From contig JAMORZ010000020.1 in assembly GCA_027063295.1 (NCBI GenBank), positions 1 to 17,911 on the forward strand: a DNA stretch of 17,911 nucleotides, read 5' to 3'. The stretch is from Sulfurimonas sp. GTDB taxonomy: Bacteria; Campylobacterota; Campylobacteria; Campylobacterales; Sulfurimonadaceae. Made by a program: the position numbers and the translations under genes. Below are positions 1-6,966 of the stretch, in pieces (position 1 is the first letter of the stretch; the number at the start of each line of letters is the position of its first letter). Under the pieces are notes generated by a model. The model was not told the DNA's origin, did not search any database, and worked only from the letters and a program-made list of their open reading frames with translations.

Positions 1-4
1 GTGT

Positions 5-193
5 ATGTCAGCTGTAAAACAAGAAGCACAAGAGATGATTCATAATCTTCCTGATGATTGTACTTATGAAGACATTCAGTATCACCTTTATGTTGTAGAG
101 AAAATAAAAAATAGTGTTAAGCGTTCAGAAAATGGAGAAGTGACATCTCATCAAGATGCAAAACAAAGAATGGCTAAATGGCTTTCACACTAG
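5..193 (+). CDS. Small antitoxin of a ParE/RelE-type toxin-antitoxin pair
   Basis: A 62-residue acidic/helical protein beginning MSAVKQEAQEMIHNLPDD. This opening, followed by a Y-x-x-Y-x-Y-x-x-E-K-I-K segment (about residues 21-35) and a C-terminal H-x-D-A-K-x-R-M (49-56), matches the short antitoxins often found directly before ParE-family toxins. The start at base 5 gives the usual family N-terminus; only four bases lie upstream, so the ribosome binding site and promoter are outside the window. It overlaps the downstream toxin frame by 16 bases, typical of translationally coupled pairs. The antitoxin frame is intact although its partner is broken. The role, to bind and neutralise the toxin and probably repress the operon, is inferred from family and context; no DNA-binding fold is obvious to me. 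Confidence 0.7.
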   Translation: MSAVKQEAQEMIHNLPDDCTYEDIQYHLYVVEKIKNSVKRSENGEVTSHQDAKQRMAKWLSH

Positions 194-468
194 GATGGTC
201 AGAAGAAACTCTTGAAGATATAGAATCTATTGCAGAGTATATCGAAAAAGATTCTCCAACATATGCAAAATCTGTAGTTTCAAAAATTTTTGAAAAAGCA
301 GAACTACTTCAAGAATTTTCAGAACTTGGTAGAAAAGTTCCTGAAATGAATAATCCCTAAATCCGTGAAATATTTGTTTATAGTTATAGATTGATTTATA
401 AAATAGAACGCACAAAGATTTTATTTATAGCAGTTGTTCATGGAAGAAGAGTTCTTGAAAATCACTAA
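178..468 (+). pseudogene. ParE/RelE-family toxin interrupted by an in-frame stop
   Basis: The frame from ATG 178 reads MAFTLGWSEETLEDIESIAEY and continues to LGRKVPEMNNP, then meets TAA at 358-360. Translation in the same frame resumes as IREIFVYSYRLIYKIERTKI and ends ILFIAVVHGRRVLENH with TAA at 466-468. The joined product, about 96 positions, has the full length and layout of a ParE toxin: N-terminal helical pair, GRxVPE turn, REIFVxxYRLIYKI strands and a closing hxxRxL segment. The stop falls just before the IRE motif, where relatives carry an ordinary residue; a single-base change (for example AAA or CAA to TAA) would explain it. The truncated product lacks the beta-sheet carrying the conserved RLIY and HGRR residues and is very likely non-toxic. 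A sequencing error is the main alternative. Confidence 0.75.
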
Positions 469-689
469 CAGAGTATATTATCTCTGTGCCATTTGTTGAA
501 AATGGGAATGAAAGATTTGAACTTAGAGAATGAAGAGATAGAGCTTTTAGAATTTCTTGAATCTGGTTTGTAACAAGAAGACTTGTAGATAGACAAGTGG
601 GATAAAGATTTAAAACTCAAGTGTCCTTTTCCAATGGGGATATTGGGAACGAGAAAAAATTAGAATTGACTTGATAAAACGGAGAAAAG
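469..689 (+). other. Non-coding spacer with decayed coding remnants
   Basis: This is the longest stretch without a convincing gene. A 23-codon frame at 502-573 reads MGMKDLNLENEEIELLEFL and ends ESGL. Its opening resembles the acidic start of small ribbon-helix-helix antitoxins (K-x-L-x-L-x-x-E-E-x-E-L-L-E-x-x-E-x-G), but it stops there and the same frame downstream has further stops, so it may be a remnant or chance. A weak hairpin, CCAAT (631-635) with ATTGG (642-646), lies in front of the acetyltransferase gene. I see no clear promoter or terminator. Together with the broken toxin this suggests a region under little selection. Confidence 0.35.
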
Positions 690-1109
690 ATGCAGATACG
701 TGAGATGAGTTTAAAAGAGTTGGATGTTGCGTTTGAGGTGGTCTCTCAGCTTAGAACTGCTCTGAGTTATGATGAGTTTGAAGATCTCATCTACGATATG
801 CGCCATATCGAGTACAAGATGTTAGGTGTTTTTGAGAGAGATAAGCTCATCACCTATGCTGGGGTAAATGTACAAACCAACCTCTACCACAAACGCCATC
901 TTTATGTGTTTGATCTTGTCACAGATGCTGCATTTCGCTCACAAGGGTATGGCAAGATTATGCTTGAGTATCTTGTGGATTATGCCAAAGTAGCTATGTG
1001 TGAGAATATCGTTCTCTCATCTGGTTTTGCAAGAGAAGATGCCCACAGGTTTTATGAGGGTTTTGGGTATGAGAAAAAAAGTTTCGTGTTTGTCAAAAAC
1101 ATCTTTTAA
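690..1109 (+). CDS. GNAT-family N-acetyltransferase
   Basis: A 139-residue single-domain acetyltransferase, probably transferring an acetyl group from acetyl-CoA to an amine; the substrate is not evident. Residues 71-91 form the GNAT beta4/alpha3 region, with the acetyl-CoA pyrophosphate loop R-S-Q-G-Y-G at 83-88 fitting the Q/R-x-x-G-x-G/A signature. Residues 106-134 (SSGFAREDAHRFYEGFGYEKK) give the usual beta5-alpha4-beta6 ending with the A-x-x-F-Y-x-x-x-G-Y pattern. A ribosome binding site GGAGA at 681-685 sits close to ATG 690. The length is typical of minimal GNAT proteins. Its last 41 bases overlap the start of the next gene, so the two are probably translated together. Confidence 0.87.
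   Translation: MQIREMSLKELDVAFEVVSQLRTALSYDEFEDLIYDMRHIEYKMLGVFERDKLITYAGVNVQTNLYHKRHLYVFDLVTDAAFRSQGYGKIMLEYLVDYAKVAMCENIVLSSGFAREDAHRFYEGFGYEKKSFVFVKNIF
1056..1060 (+). promoter_or_regulatory. Ribosome binding site that fixes the start of the phytase-like gene
   Basis: GAGGG lies eight bases before ATG 1069, inside the acetyltransferase coding sequence. This favours ATG 1069 over the upstream in-frame ATG at 1000: starting at 1069 puts a basic residue pair and a hydrophobic stretch at the N-terminus, as in a signal peptide. Confidence 0.55.
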
Positions 1110-1992
1110 GGTTGTTTTTCTTGTTTGTTTTTGTACTCTTTTACAAGGCAAAATACTCCCTTACAAATTTCATTCAGATGCCAAAACGCAACAAGGCAAA
1201 ATAAAGATTCTTGATGTAAAAGAGCTATCATTTCAAGGTGAGCAAAACCCAAAGTTCACAGAGATCTCAGCACTTGCATACCATCGGGATATTTTGTATG
1301 CCCTAAGTGACAAAGGGGCACTTTTTCATCTGGATATCAAGATACAAAACGACAAGATACAAAACCTCTTTGTAAAAAAAGCTACCTATCTGCATACAAA
1401 AAAATCAAAAAGAGTTCCAAAACACAAACGTGATGCAGAGGGATTGACAGTGATAGATAATTATCTAGCAATCTCTTTTGAGAGGATACAAAAAGTTTTT
1501 CTTTTTGATTTTGATGGGAAAAAACTCCAAAAACTCACCATCAACAAAGCTCTGCGAGACAAAACTGCATATCAGAGTGAAAACAAAGGGTTAGAAGCAG
1601 TTGCATACTCTCAAAAGTATGGAGTTCTTACACTCCCAGAGAGACCACTTTACAACCAAACTCACCATACACTTTACGCAAAAAAGATGCAGTGGAATTT
1701 TGAGCAAAAAGGCTCAGTAACTGCTTTGGAGATGATAGATGAGTCAAATGTGTTGGTAGTTTTGCGAGAGTTTCACTATCTCACGCAAAAAAGGGTACTT
1801 AGATTTCTTAGACTCTCTTTAGAAGATGGAACTTATGAGGTTTTAGCAAAGTTTGACTCAGATGATGGTTGGAATCTGGACAACTTTGAAGGGGTAACAA
1901 AGATAGCAAAAAACAGATACCTTCTTGTGAGTGATGATAACGACTCAATCTTTCAAAAAACACTTTTAGTGCTTTTTGAGATACTCCCCTAA
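1069..1992 (+). CDS. Exported esterase-like protein of the phytase-like (PF13449-type) family
   Basis: With the start at 1069 the protein has 307 residues: a basic MRKK start, a hydrophobic stretch at about 14-27 suggesting a Sec signal peptide, and then a beta-propeller-like domain. Family-like motifs occur in order: ISALAY (66-71), YALSDKG (77-83), DAEGL (122-126), SFE (136-138), NKGLEA (172-177), LPERP (189-193), NFEG (272-275) and SDDND (288-292). These acidic motifs are characteristic of the family named for esterase-like activity of phytases; no substrate is firmly established and I infer none. It is likely periplasmic. The gene overlaps the acetyltransferase by 41 bases and its stop overlaps the convergent trpA stop by three bases. 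A longer version from ATG 1000 is possible but would bury the signal peptide. Confidence 0.75.
   Translation: MRKKVSCLSKTSFKVVFLVCFCTLLQGKILPYKFHSDAKTQQGKIKILDVKELSFQGEQNPKFTEISALAYHRDILYALSDKGALFHLDIKIQNDKIQNLFVKKATYLHTKKSKRVPKHKRDAEGLTVIDNYLAISFERIQKVFLFDFDGKKLQKLTINKALRDKTAYQSENKGLEAVAYSQKYGVLTLPERPLYNQTHHTLYAKKMQWNFEQKGSVTALEMIDESNVLVVLREFHYLTQKRVLRFLRLSLEDGTYEVLAKFDSDDGWNLDNFEGVTKIAKNRYLLVSDDNDSIFQKTLLVLFEILP
1955..1977 (-). terminator. Intrinsic terminator for the HPt-trpA transcript, inside the opposing gene
   Basis: Read on the minus strand, twelve bases past the trpA stop, the sequence is AAAAAGCACT, loop AAA, AGTGTTTTTT. In RNA this makes a ten-pair stem including one G-U wobble and ends in a U-run. 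On the plus strand the wobble becomes an A-C mismatch, so the structure favours termination of trpA. It lies within the last codons of the phytase-like gene. The stem is mostly A-T, so strength is uncertain. Confidence 0.5.
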
Positions 1993-2729
1993 GAGTTTAT
2001 TTGCTCTTTTATCTTTGATGCAAGTGATGCACAACGGGAGATTTTTTCTGAGTAGCTGAGTTGTTCTTGTAAAAGTATGTCGATAAACGCACTTCCAACA
2101 ATCACCCCATCTGCACCTTTGACTTTTGTTCTTGCAGTTTTTTCATTGACACCAAAACCAACATAAACAGGTGTTTGTGTAAACTCTTTGATATCTGCCA
2201 AAAATGGTTGCAGATCTTCTGCTTTTCCAGAACCTGTTATGCCAGTATATGCAACCATATAGATAAACTTCTCTGCAGCACTTACCACCTCTTTGATGCG
2301 CTCTTTAGAATCAGTTGGTGCAACAAATGAGATATTGGCAAGGTTGTTTTGTGCAAAATCCTTTTTATATGCCAATGCTTCTTCATGTGGCAAGTCAGGG
2401 ATGATAAAGCCATTAAGACCAAGTGCATTAGCATCCTTTAGAAGTTGTGTAAAGTTTTGTTGGTAAAAGCTGTTAAAGTAGCCCATCCAAAGAGTATCTA
2501 CTTTGGGTGCAACCTCTTTTGTGATCTCACGTAAATGGGAAAACTTAAAACCACCCTCAAGTGCTTTGTGATTTGCTTTTTCTATAAGTGGACCATCTGC
2601 AACAGGATCAGAAAAAGGGATACCAAGTTCAAGTGTATCAACACCATTTTCACCAAGTGCCAAAGCAAGATCGATAGTAAAAGATTTTTCAGGATAGCCT
2701 GAAGTTATATATGCAACCAAGTTTTTCAT
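1989..2729 (-). CDS. trpA: Tryptophan synthase alpha subunit
   Basis: Cleaves indole-3-glycerol phosphate to indole and glyceraldehyde 3-phosphate; indole is channelled to TrpB to make tryptophan in the cytoplasm. The 246-residue TIM barrel shows the family signature LELGIPFSDPVADGP at 33-47, with catalytic Glu34 and Asp45 (equivalents of E. coli Glu49 and Asp60). Later landmarks are GFIIPDLP, FVAPT, the YTGITG flexible loop and the phosphate-binding VGFGV and GVIVGSA segments. It is about 20 residues shorter than the E. coli enzyme, all at the N-terminus. It starts six bases after the HPt gene stop, so the two are probably one transcript. trpB and the other trp genes are not in the window. 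Confidence 0.97.
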   Translation of the reverse strand: MKNLVAYITSGYPEKSFTIDLALALGENGVDTLELGIPFSDPVADGPLIEKANHKALEGGFKFSHLREITKEVAPKVDTLWMGYFNSFYQQNFTQLLKDANALGLNGFIIPDLPHEEALAYKKDFAQNNLANISFVAPTDSKERIKEVVSAAEKFIYMVAYTGITGSGKAEDLQPFLADIKEFTQTPVYVGFGVNEKTARTKVKGADGVIVGSAFIDILLQEQLSYSEKISRCASLASKIKEQINS

Positions 2730-2735
2730 CTATTG

Positions 2736-3137
2736 TTATTTTCCAGTGTCAGGGATTTTTAGTAGGGAGAATTTTATTTTGGAAAGTTCATTATCCATTT
2801 TTAAGTCATCGTGCCAAGCTGCAAACATATCACTGATTTTTAAAAGCCAGTCTGTAACTTCTGGATTGATTGGTGGTTCTTTCGTGCGAAGTTCCTCTAG
2901 TTCATCTTCAACAAAAGTTGCCAGTTTGTTCATCGGTGTGATTTTAAGGTATGCTGAAGCAGATTTAATGTTATGAAAGACACGAAAAAGCTCATTGATA
3001 CTGCGTTTGTACATACTTGGTTTGGCAAGGTCTATTACCATCACCTCCATGCTCTCAACCATCATAGCATAGTGATCTAAAAACTCATCAACAATCTCAA
3101 AATCATAGTTTGCATCTAAATCACTTCTTATGCCCAT
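2736..3137 (-). CDS. Stand-alone histidine phosphotransfer (HPt) domain protein
   Basis: A 133-residue all-helical protein with the HPt signature F-H-N-I-K-S-A-S-A-Y-L around residues 54-64; His55 is the predicted phosphorylated residue, followed by the conserved Lys58 and small residues. No kinase, receiver or other domain is attached, so it would relay phosphoryl groups between a hybrid kinase and a response regulator encoded elsewhere; the partners cannot be told from this window. An AGGAGAA ribosome binding site precedes the ATG (about 3145-3151), and a TATAAT box lies 27 bases upstream of the start codon. It is followed by trpA after six bases, a metabolic partner with no obvious link to signalling. 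Confidence 0.85.
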   Translation of the reverse strand: MGIRSDLDANYDFEIVDEFLDHYAMMVESMEVMVIDLAKPSMYKRSINELFRVFHNIKSASAYLKITPMNKLATFVEDELEELRTKEPPINPEVTDWLLKISDMFAAWHDDLKMDNELSKIKFSLLKIPDTGK

Positions 3138-3163
3138 AAAATAAATTCTCCTGTATAGTTCAA

Positions 3164-3169
3164 ATTATA
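3164..3169 (-). promoter_or_regulatory. -10 box for the HPt-trpA transcript
   Basis: A perfect TATAAT, minus strand, with an A/T-rich upstream stretch and no clear -35, as is usual for the housekeeping sigma factor in this phylum. The predicted leader is about 20 bases and contains the AGGAGAA site. Confidence 0.6.
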
Positions 3170-3181
3170 GCAATTTTTAGT

Positions 3182-3187
3182 TAAAAT
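3182..3187 (+). promoter_or_regulatory. Likely -10 box for panB-ruvB-permease
   Basis: TAAAAT preceded by a T-rich stretch (CAATTTTTAG), in the 79-base divergent spacer between the HPt gene and panB. Transcription would start near 3194, with AAAGAG (about 3204-3209) as ribosome binding site. One mismatch to consensus makes this tentative. Confidence 0.4.
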
Positions 3188-3216
3188 ACTTCAATTAATT
3201 AATAAAGAGTTTTCAA

Positions 3217-4008
3217 ATGGGTAAAAAATTAACGATTTCTTCGATAAAAAAGGCAAAAGGTGTACAACCTTTAGTGATGATAACTGCTTATGACGCACTT
3301 TTTGCAAAGCTTGTAAGTGAGAGTGCAGATATGATCTTAGTGGGTGATTCACTCAATATGAGTTTTGCTGGTAAGAGTGATACCATCAGTGCGACACTTC
3401 CACAAATGATTTATCATGTAAACGCAGTGTGTGCGGGTGCTCCTGAGAGTTTTGTAGTAGCTGATATGCCTTTTGGAACATACATAACAAAAGAGGATGC
3501 TCTAAAAAATTCCATAGAGATGTTTCAACAAACACAGGCAGATTGTGTCAAGATAGAGGGTGGTGAGGATAAATCTGAGATAGTAGCTCATCTTACATCA
3601 AATGGTATTGCTGTGTGTGGGCATATTGGTCTTTTGCCTCAGTCTGTAAGAAGTGAAGGTGGCTACAAAGTCAAAGGCAAAACGCAAGAGGAGAAAGAGC
3701 AACTCATCAAAGATGCAAAGGCTATAGAGAGTGCAGGTGCATTTTGTATGGTGCTTGAGGGGTGTAAAGCTGATGTGGCAAAAGAGGTCGCAGAGTCTGT
3801 ATCTATCCCCGTTATCGGCATAGGTGCTGGAGTAGATGTTGATGGGCAGGTACTTGTGTTTTCAGATATGCTTGGACTCTTTGAAGATTTTGTACCTAAG
3901 TTTGTCAAAAAGTATCTCGATGGTGCTACACTTGTCAAAGATGCTTTGCAAAACTATGCAACAGAGGTGCAAAACAAAACTTTTCCAAAAGAGGAACACA
4001 CTTACTAA
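3217..4008 (+). CDS. panB: Ketopantoate hydroxymethyltransferase
   Basis: Transfers a hydroxymethyl group from methylenetetrahydrofolate to 2-oxoisovalerate, giving ketopantoate, the first committed step to pantothenate and coenzyme A. The 263-residue TIM barrel has the metal ligands and catalytic base in place: Asp44 in VGDSL, Asp83 in VADMPFGTY, Glu114 in VKIEGGED and Glu181 in VLEGC, matching E. coli Asp45, Asp84, Glu114 and Glu181. GHIGLLPQSV (135-144) and IPVIGIGAG (197-205) are also typical. The stop overlaps the ruvB start as TAATG. The panB-ruvB pairing also occurs in Helicobacter pylori; panC and panD are not in the window. Confidence 0.97.
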   Translation: MGKKLTISSIKKAKGVQPLVMITAYDALFAKLVSESADMILVGDSLNMSFAGKSDTISATLPQMIYHVNAVCAGAPESFVVADMPFGTYITKEDALKNSIEMFQQTQADCVKIEGGEDKSEIVAHLTSNGIAVCGHIGLLPQSVRSEGGYKVKGKTQEEKEQLIKDAKAIESAGAFCMVLEGCKADVAKEVAESVSIPVIGIGAGVDVDGQVLVFSDMLGLFEDFVPKFVKKYLDGATLVKDALQNYATEVQNKTFPKEEHTY

Positions 4009-5021
4009 TGGATAGAATGGTAGAGATAGAGACCTTTAGTGCTGAAGAGGAGAGCTCAGAAGTAACTCTTCGTCCTGATGCCTGGAGTGAGTATATAGGT
4101 CAAGAGCAGATCAAAAAAAATCTCAGTGTTTTCATCGAGGCGAGTAAAAAGCGTGATGAAGCACTTGATCATGTTCTGTTTTATGGACCTCCAGGGCTTG
4201 GAAAAACTACATTAGCACTCATTATCGCCAATGAGATGAATGCAAACATCAAAGTAACAGCAGCACCGATGATAGAAAAAAGTGGTGATTTGGCTGCGAT
4301 TTTAACAAATTTGGAGGAGGGTGATATACTCTTTATAGATGAGATTCACCGACTCTCTCCAGCAGTTGAGGAGATTCTTTACTCCTCTATGGAGGATTAT
4401 CGTATAGATATCATCATAGGAAGTGGTCCAGCTGCACAAACTGTAAAGATAGACTTGCCACGTTTTACTCTTATAGGAGCAACCACACGTGCAGGGATGC
4501 TCTCAAACCCACTGCGTGACAGGTTTGGAATGAGTTTTAGGATGAACTTTTACACCTCAGAGGAGTTAGCTCGTATCATCTCTCAAGCAGCAAAGAAGCT
4601 AGAAAAAGAGATAGTTCATGAAGCAGCACTTGAGATATCTAAACGCAGCCGTGGAACTCCACGTATTGCACTACGTTTGCTTCGTCGTGTGAGAGATTTT
4701 GCTGATGTGGCTGATGAGATGAGTATCACACACAAAACGACACAGTATGCTCTTGATGAACTTGGGATCAACTCACATGGTTTTGATGAGATGGATATAC
4801 GTCTACTTCAACTCCTGGCATCTGCCAAAGGAAAACCGATGGGACTAAGTACCATCGCAGCGGCTCTTAGTGAGGATGAGGGGACTGTAGAAGATGTGCT
4901 AGAGCCATATCTCATTGCCAATGGCTATTTAGAACGCACTGCAAAAGGGAGAAAGGCTACACGAAAGACATATGATGTTTTAAGTCTTTCTTATATCAAT
5001 GAAGATGGGACACTTTTTTAG
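4008..5021 (+). CDS. ruvB: Holliday junction branch-migration helicase RuvB
   Basis: The ATP-driven motor that, with RuvA, moves Holliday junctions during recombination and repair. The 337-residue AAA+ protein has all expected parts: RPDAWSEYIGQ (22-32), Walker A GPPGLGKT (60-67), Walker B FIDEIH (109-114), sensor 1 IGATTRAG (156-163), arginine finger Arg170 in LRDRFG, sensor 2 RGTPRIA (215-221) and a C-terminal winged helix ending in a GRKAT segment (314-318). The start overlaps the panB stop by one base, with GAGGAA about 12 bases upstream; an alternative start three codons later is possible. The next gene begins directly after its stop, so translation is probably coupled. Confidence 0.97.
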   Translation: MDRMVEIETFSAEEESSEVTLRPDAWSEYIGQEQIKKNLSVFIEASKKRDEALDHVLFYGPPGLGKTTLALIIANEMNANIKVTAAPMIEKSGDLAAILTNLEEGDILFIDEIHRLSPAVEEILYSSMEDYRIDIIIGSGPAAQTVKIDLPRFTLIGATTRAGMLSNPLRDRFGMSFRMNFYTSEELARIISQAAKKLEKEIVHEAALEISKRSRGTPRIALRLLRRVRDFADVADEMSITHKTTQYALDELGINSHGFDEMDIRLLQLLASAKGKPMGLSTIAAALSEDEGTVEDVLEPYLIANGYLERTAKGRKATRKTYDVLSLSYINEDGTLF

Positions 5022-6095
5022 ATGAAACCGCAGTATTTTATAGCCGTTTTATTTGCTACATCACTTTATTGGATGTATCTTTTGTATGCTCCATTTTTAC
5101 TCGTTATAACGATAGCAGCACTTTTGGCGATCTCAACGGCAAATATTCAAGATTATTTTGAAAAACTACTCAAGCATAAATTTTTAGCAGCACTTCTTTC
5201 AAGTGTTTTACTCGCTTCACTCTTTTTCGCACCACTTGGGTACTTTTTGGCAACATTAACTATGAAGCTCAATACTATTGAACCTCAAACTATCCATAAA
5301 GTGCAAACATATATTGAAACATTGTTAGTTTCTCCGCCAGAGTATTTGCGTTTTTTAAAACCATATCTTAAAGATATGATGGGGAGTTTGGATTTTAACT
5401 CTCTTACAGCAAACTCTTTGGTAATAGCTGGAAAAGTAGGCTCTTTTAGTGCAGGTTTTTTGAAAAATGCTTTTTTAATTGTGATATTTTACTTCTTTGC
5501 ACAATACAACGGAGCAGCTATCATAGGTTTTGTAAAACGTGTAGTGCAGATGTCAGTTGAGGAGTCAACTCTTTTAGTACGTGAACTCTCTGCTGTGATG
5601 AGTGTGGTTTTTTACTCTATCTTGCTCACTGCAACATTTGAGGGGATACTTTTTGGTGTAGCAGTTTCTTATATGGGTTATAATGGTCTGCTTTTTGGGA
5701 TCATGTACGGTTTTGCTTCACTTATCCCTGTTGTTGGTGGTGTATTGATGTGGCTTCCGTTTATGATCTATGAGTTTGCTATGGGCTCATCATCAAATGC
5801 TATCTTTATTGCGATCTATTCTATTGTTATTATCTCTATCATTGCAGATACTTTTATCAAACCTATCATCATTAAAGAGATCAACAAGCATCTCTTAAAA
5901 GAGGATGATACAAAGATGAATGAACTTGTTATCTTTTTTGCTATCATTGCAGGACTTGCAACTTTTGGTTTTTGGGGGATGATTCTTGGGCCTGCCATCA
6001 CTGCGTTTTTCTTGACGATTTTAAAACTTTTTGAAGCTAGAACACGGGAGTGTGAGAAGATTATTACCGATATATCTGAGGATAATCATCTTTAA
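5022..6095 (+). CDS. AI-2E/PerM-family membrane transporter
   Basis: A 357-residue polytopic inner-membrane protein with about eight hydrophobic segments: roughly 4-22, 23-42, 55-80, 143-162, 188-213, 218-248, 260-282 and 300-336. This pattern and ASLIPVVGG (about 231-239) followed by a late GFWGMILGPAITAF segment fit the AI-2E transporter family (PF01594). Members have been linked to autoinducer-2 export, Na+/H+ exchange and permease functions, so the substrate here is unknown. The ATG follows the ruvB stop with no gap. The last 32 bases overlap the end of the convergent acyltransferase gene. It closes the panB-ruvB operon, and a terminator follows ten bases after the stop. Confidence 0.88.
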   Translation: MKPQYFIAVLFATSLYWMYLLYAPFLLVITIAALLAISTANIQDYFEKLLKHKFLAALLSSVLLASLFFAPLGYFLATLTMKLNTIEPQTIHKVQTYIETLLVSPPEYLRFLKPYLKDMMGSLDFNSLTANSLVIAGKVGSFSAGFLKNAFLIVIFYFFAQYNGAAIIGFVKRVVQMSVEESTLLVRELSAVMSVVFYSILLTATFEGILFGVAVSYMGYNGLLFGIMYGFASLIPVVGGVLMWLPFMIYEFAMGSSSNAIFIAIYSIVIISIIADTFIKPIIIKEINKHLLKEDDTKMNELVIFFAIIAGLATFGFWGMILGPAITAFFLTILKLFEARTRECEKIITDISEDNHL

Positions 6096-6966
6096 AACGG
6101 CGATGGAGCCAAAACCACGGCTCTGGTTTTTTTAATATCTGTTCACTGAGCCATGAGGTTTGCATCTGAGTAGATACTAAGATATCATGCTCCTCATCAT
6201 CTGTTTTTGGTGGGATAATCTCATCATAAAAACGGATTGTATAGTTTTCATCATCATCTGTATGTATGAGTGATGGGATAAGTGCAGCACCAAGTTTTCT
6301 TGCAAAATAAGCTGTTGTTTTTATCTGTGAGACCTCATGCCCTAAAAACTCCACTTTTATAGACTCATCTTTGCGAACATTTGTATCAATAAGAATAGCA
6401 GTTGCCCCGCCACCACGAAGAGTTTTAAGGATTGCTCTCATCGCACCGTGACGCTCTGCATAAGTCATTTTCCATTTTGCACGTGATTCTAAAAGATATT
6501 TTTCAAAGTAGGGGTTTTTCATCTTTTTATAGATGATTAAGATAGGCTCATAGATGGCACTAAGCATATTGCCCCCAAGCTCCCAAGCTCCATAGTGAGA
6601 GGTAACAAAGATGATGGGGCGACCCTCAGCTTGTACCTTCTTGAGTATTTCATCATTCTCAAAGGTGACCTTTTTTGCCATCTCCTCGACAGAGTAGTAG
6701 CGACTCTCAATCGTTTGTAAAAAGTTAAGCATCATAAGGCGAAACTGGTAGCGACTCACCTTTTGAACAAACTCCTCATCAACATCTTTGCCATATACAA
6801 ACTCCAAGTTGTCTCTTATCACTTTGTTGTAGCGTTTTGAGAGTTTGTAAGCCACCCATCCAAGCCCAATAAAGAAACTTTTACGTACCTTTTTTGGTAA
6901 AAGCATCAAAAACTTCTCAAATGCTAAAAAGAGATAAAATCCAATAAACTGCATCTTTTGTTTCAT
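6064..6966 (-). CDS. Lipid A biosynthesis acyltransferase (LpxL/HtrB family)
   Basis: Adds a secondary acyl chain to a Kdo-lipid A precursor at the inner membrane. The 300-residue protein has an N-terminal hydrophobic anchor (about 6-24), the family H-x4-E catalytic motif as SHYGAWE with His124 and Glu129, a glycine-rich GGGATAILID stretch (185-194) and the C-terminal PEPWFWLHRRFK. Where many relatives have Asp-Gln after ILI, this protein has Asp194-Thr195, a mild departure. The start overlaps the waaC stop as ATGA, and AAGGAA lies about ten bases upstream, so it is translated with waaC. A waaC-htrB pair is known in the lipooligosaccharide locus of Campylobacter jejuni. Which acyl position it modifies cannot be told. 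Confidence 0.93.
   Translation of the reverse strand: MKQKMQFIGFYLFLAFEKFLMLLPKKVRKSFFIGLGWVAYKLSKRYNKVIRDNLEFVYGKDVDEEFVQKVSRYQFRLMMLNFLQTIESRYYSVEEMAKKVTFENDEILKKVQAEGRPIIFVTSHYGAWELGGNMLSAIYEPILIIYKKMKNPYFEKYLLESRAKWKMTYAERHGAMRAILKTLRGGGATAILIDTNVRKDESIKVEFLGHEVSQIKTTAYFARKLGAALIPSLIHTDDDENYTIRFYDEIIPPKTDDEEHDILVSTQMQTSWLSEQILKKPEPWFWLHRRFKDDYPQIYR
6106..6133 (+). terminator. Intrinsic terminator for the panB-ruvB-permease operon, inside lpxL
   Basis: GAGCC (6106-6110), loop AAAACCAC, GGCTC (6119-6123), then TGG and a run of seven T (6127-6133). Flanking G-T pairs can lengthen the stem. A competing stem, AAAACC (6111-6116) with GGTTTT (6125-6130), is also possible. It starts ten bases after the permease stop and lies within the coding sequence of the opposing acyltransferase, where the same bases encode its conserved WFWLHRRF ending. 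Confidence 0.6.

Noticed and set aside
1..470. A mobile element carrying the toxin-antitoxin pair
   Set aside because: No transposase, integrase, terminal repeats or tRNA target is visible, and only the edge of the region is in the window.
1000..1068. A longer start for the phytase-like protein
   Set aside because: The extra residues come from the acetyltransferase coding region in another frame and would hide the signal peptide; ATG 1069 has a GAGGG site.
1991..2008. AAGAG/CTCTT hairpin after the phytase-like stop as a plus-strand terminator
   Set aside because: Only five mostly A-T pairs, an eight-base loop and an interrupted T tail; too weak to list.
2746..2976. Plus-strand open frame opposite the HPt gene, and similar Ser-rich or Cys-rich frames opposite panB, hisH, hisA and ftsH
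   Set aside because: These are antisense shadows of well-identified genes, with low-complexity composition and no ribosome binding sites.
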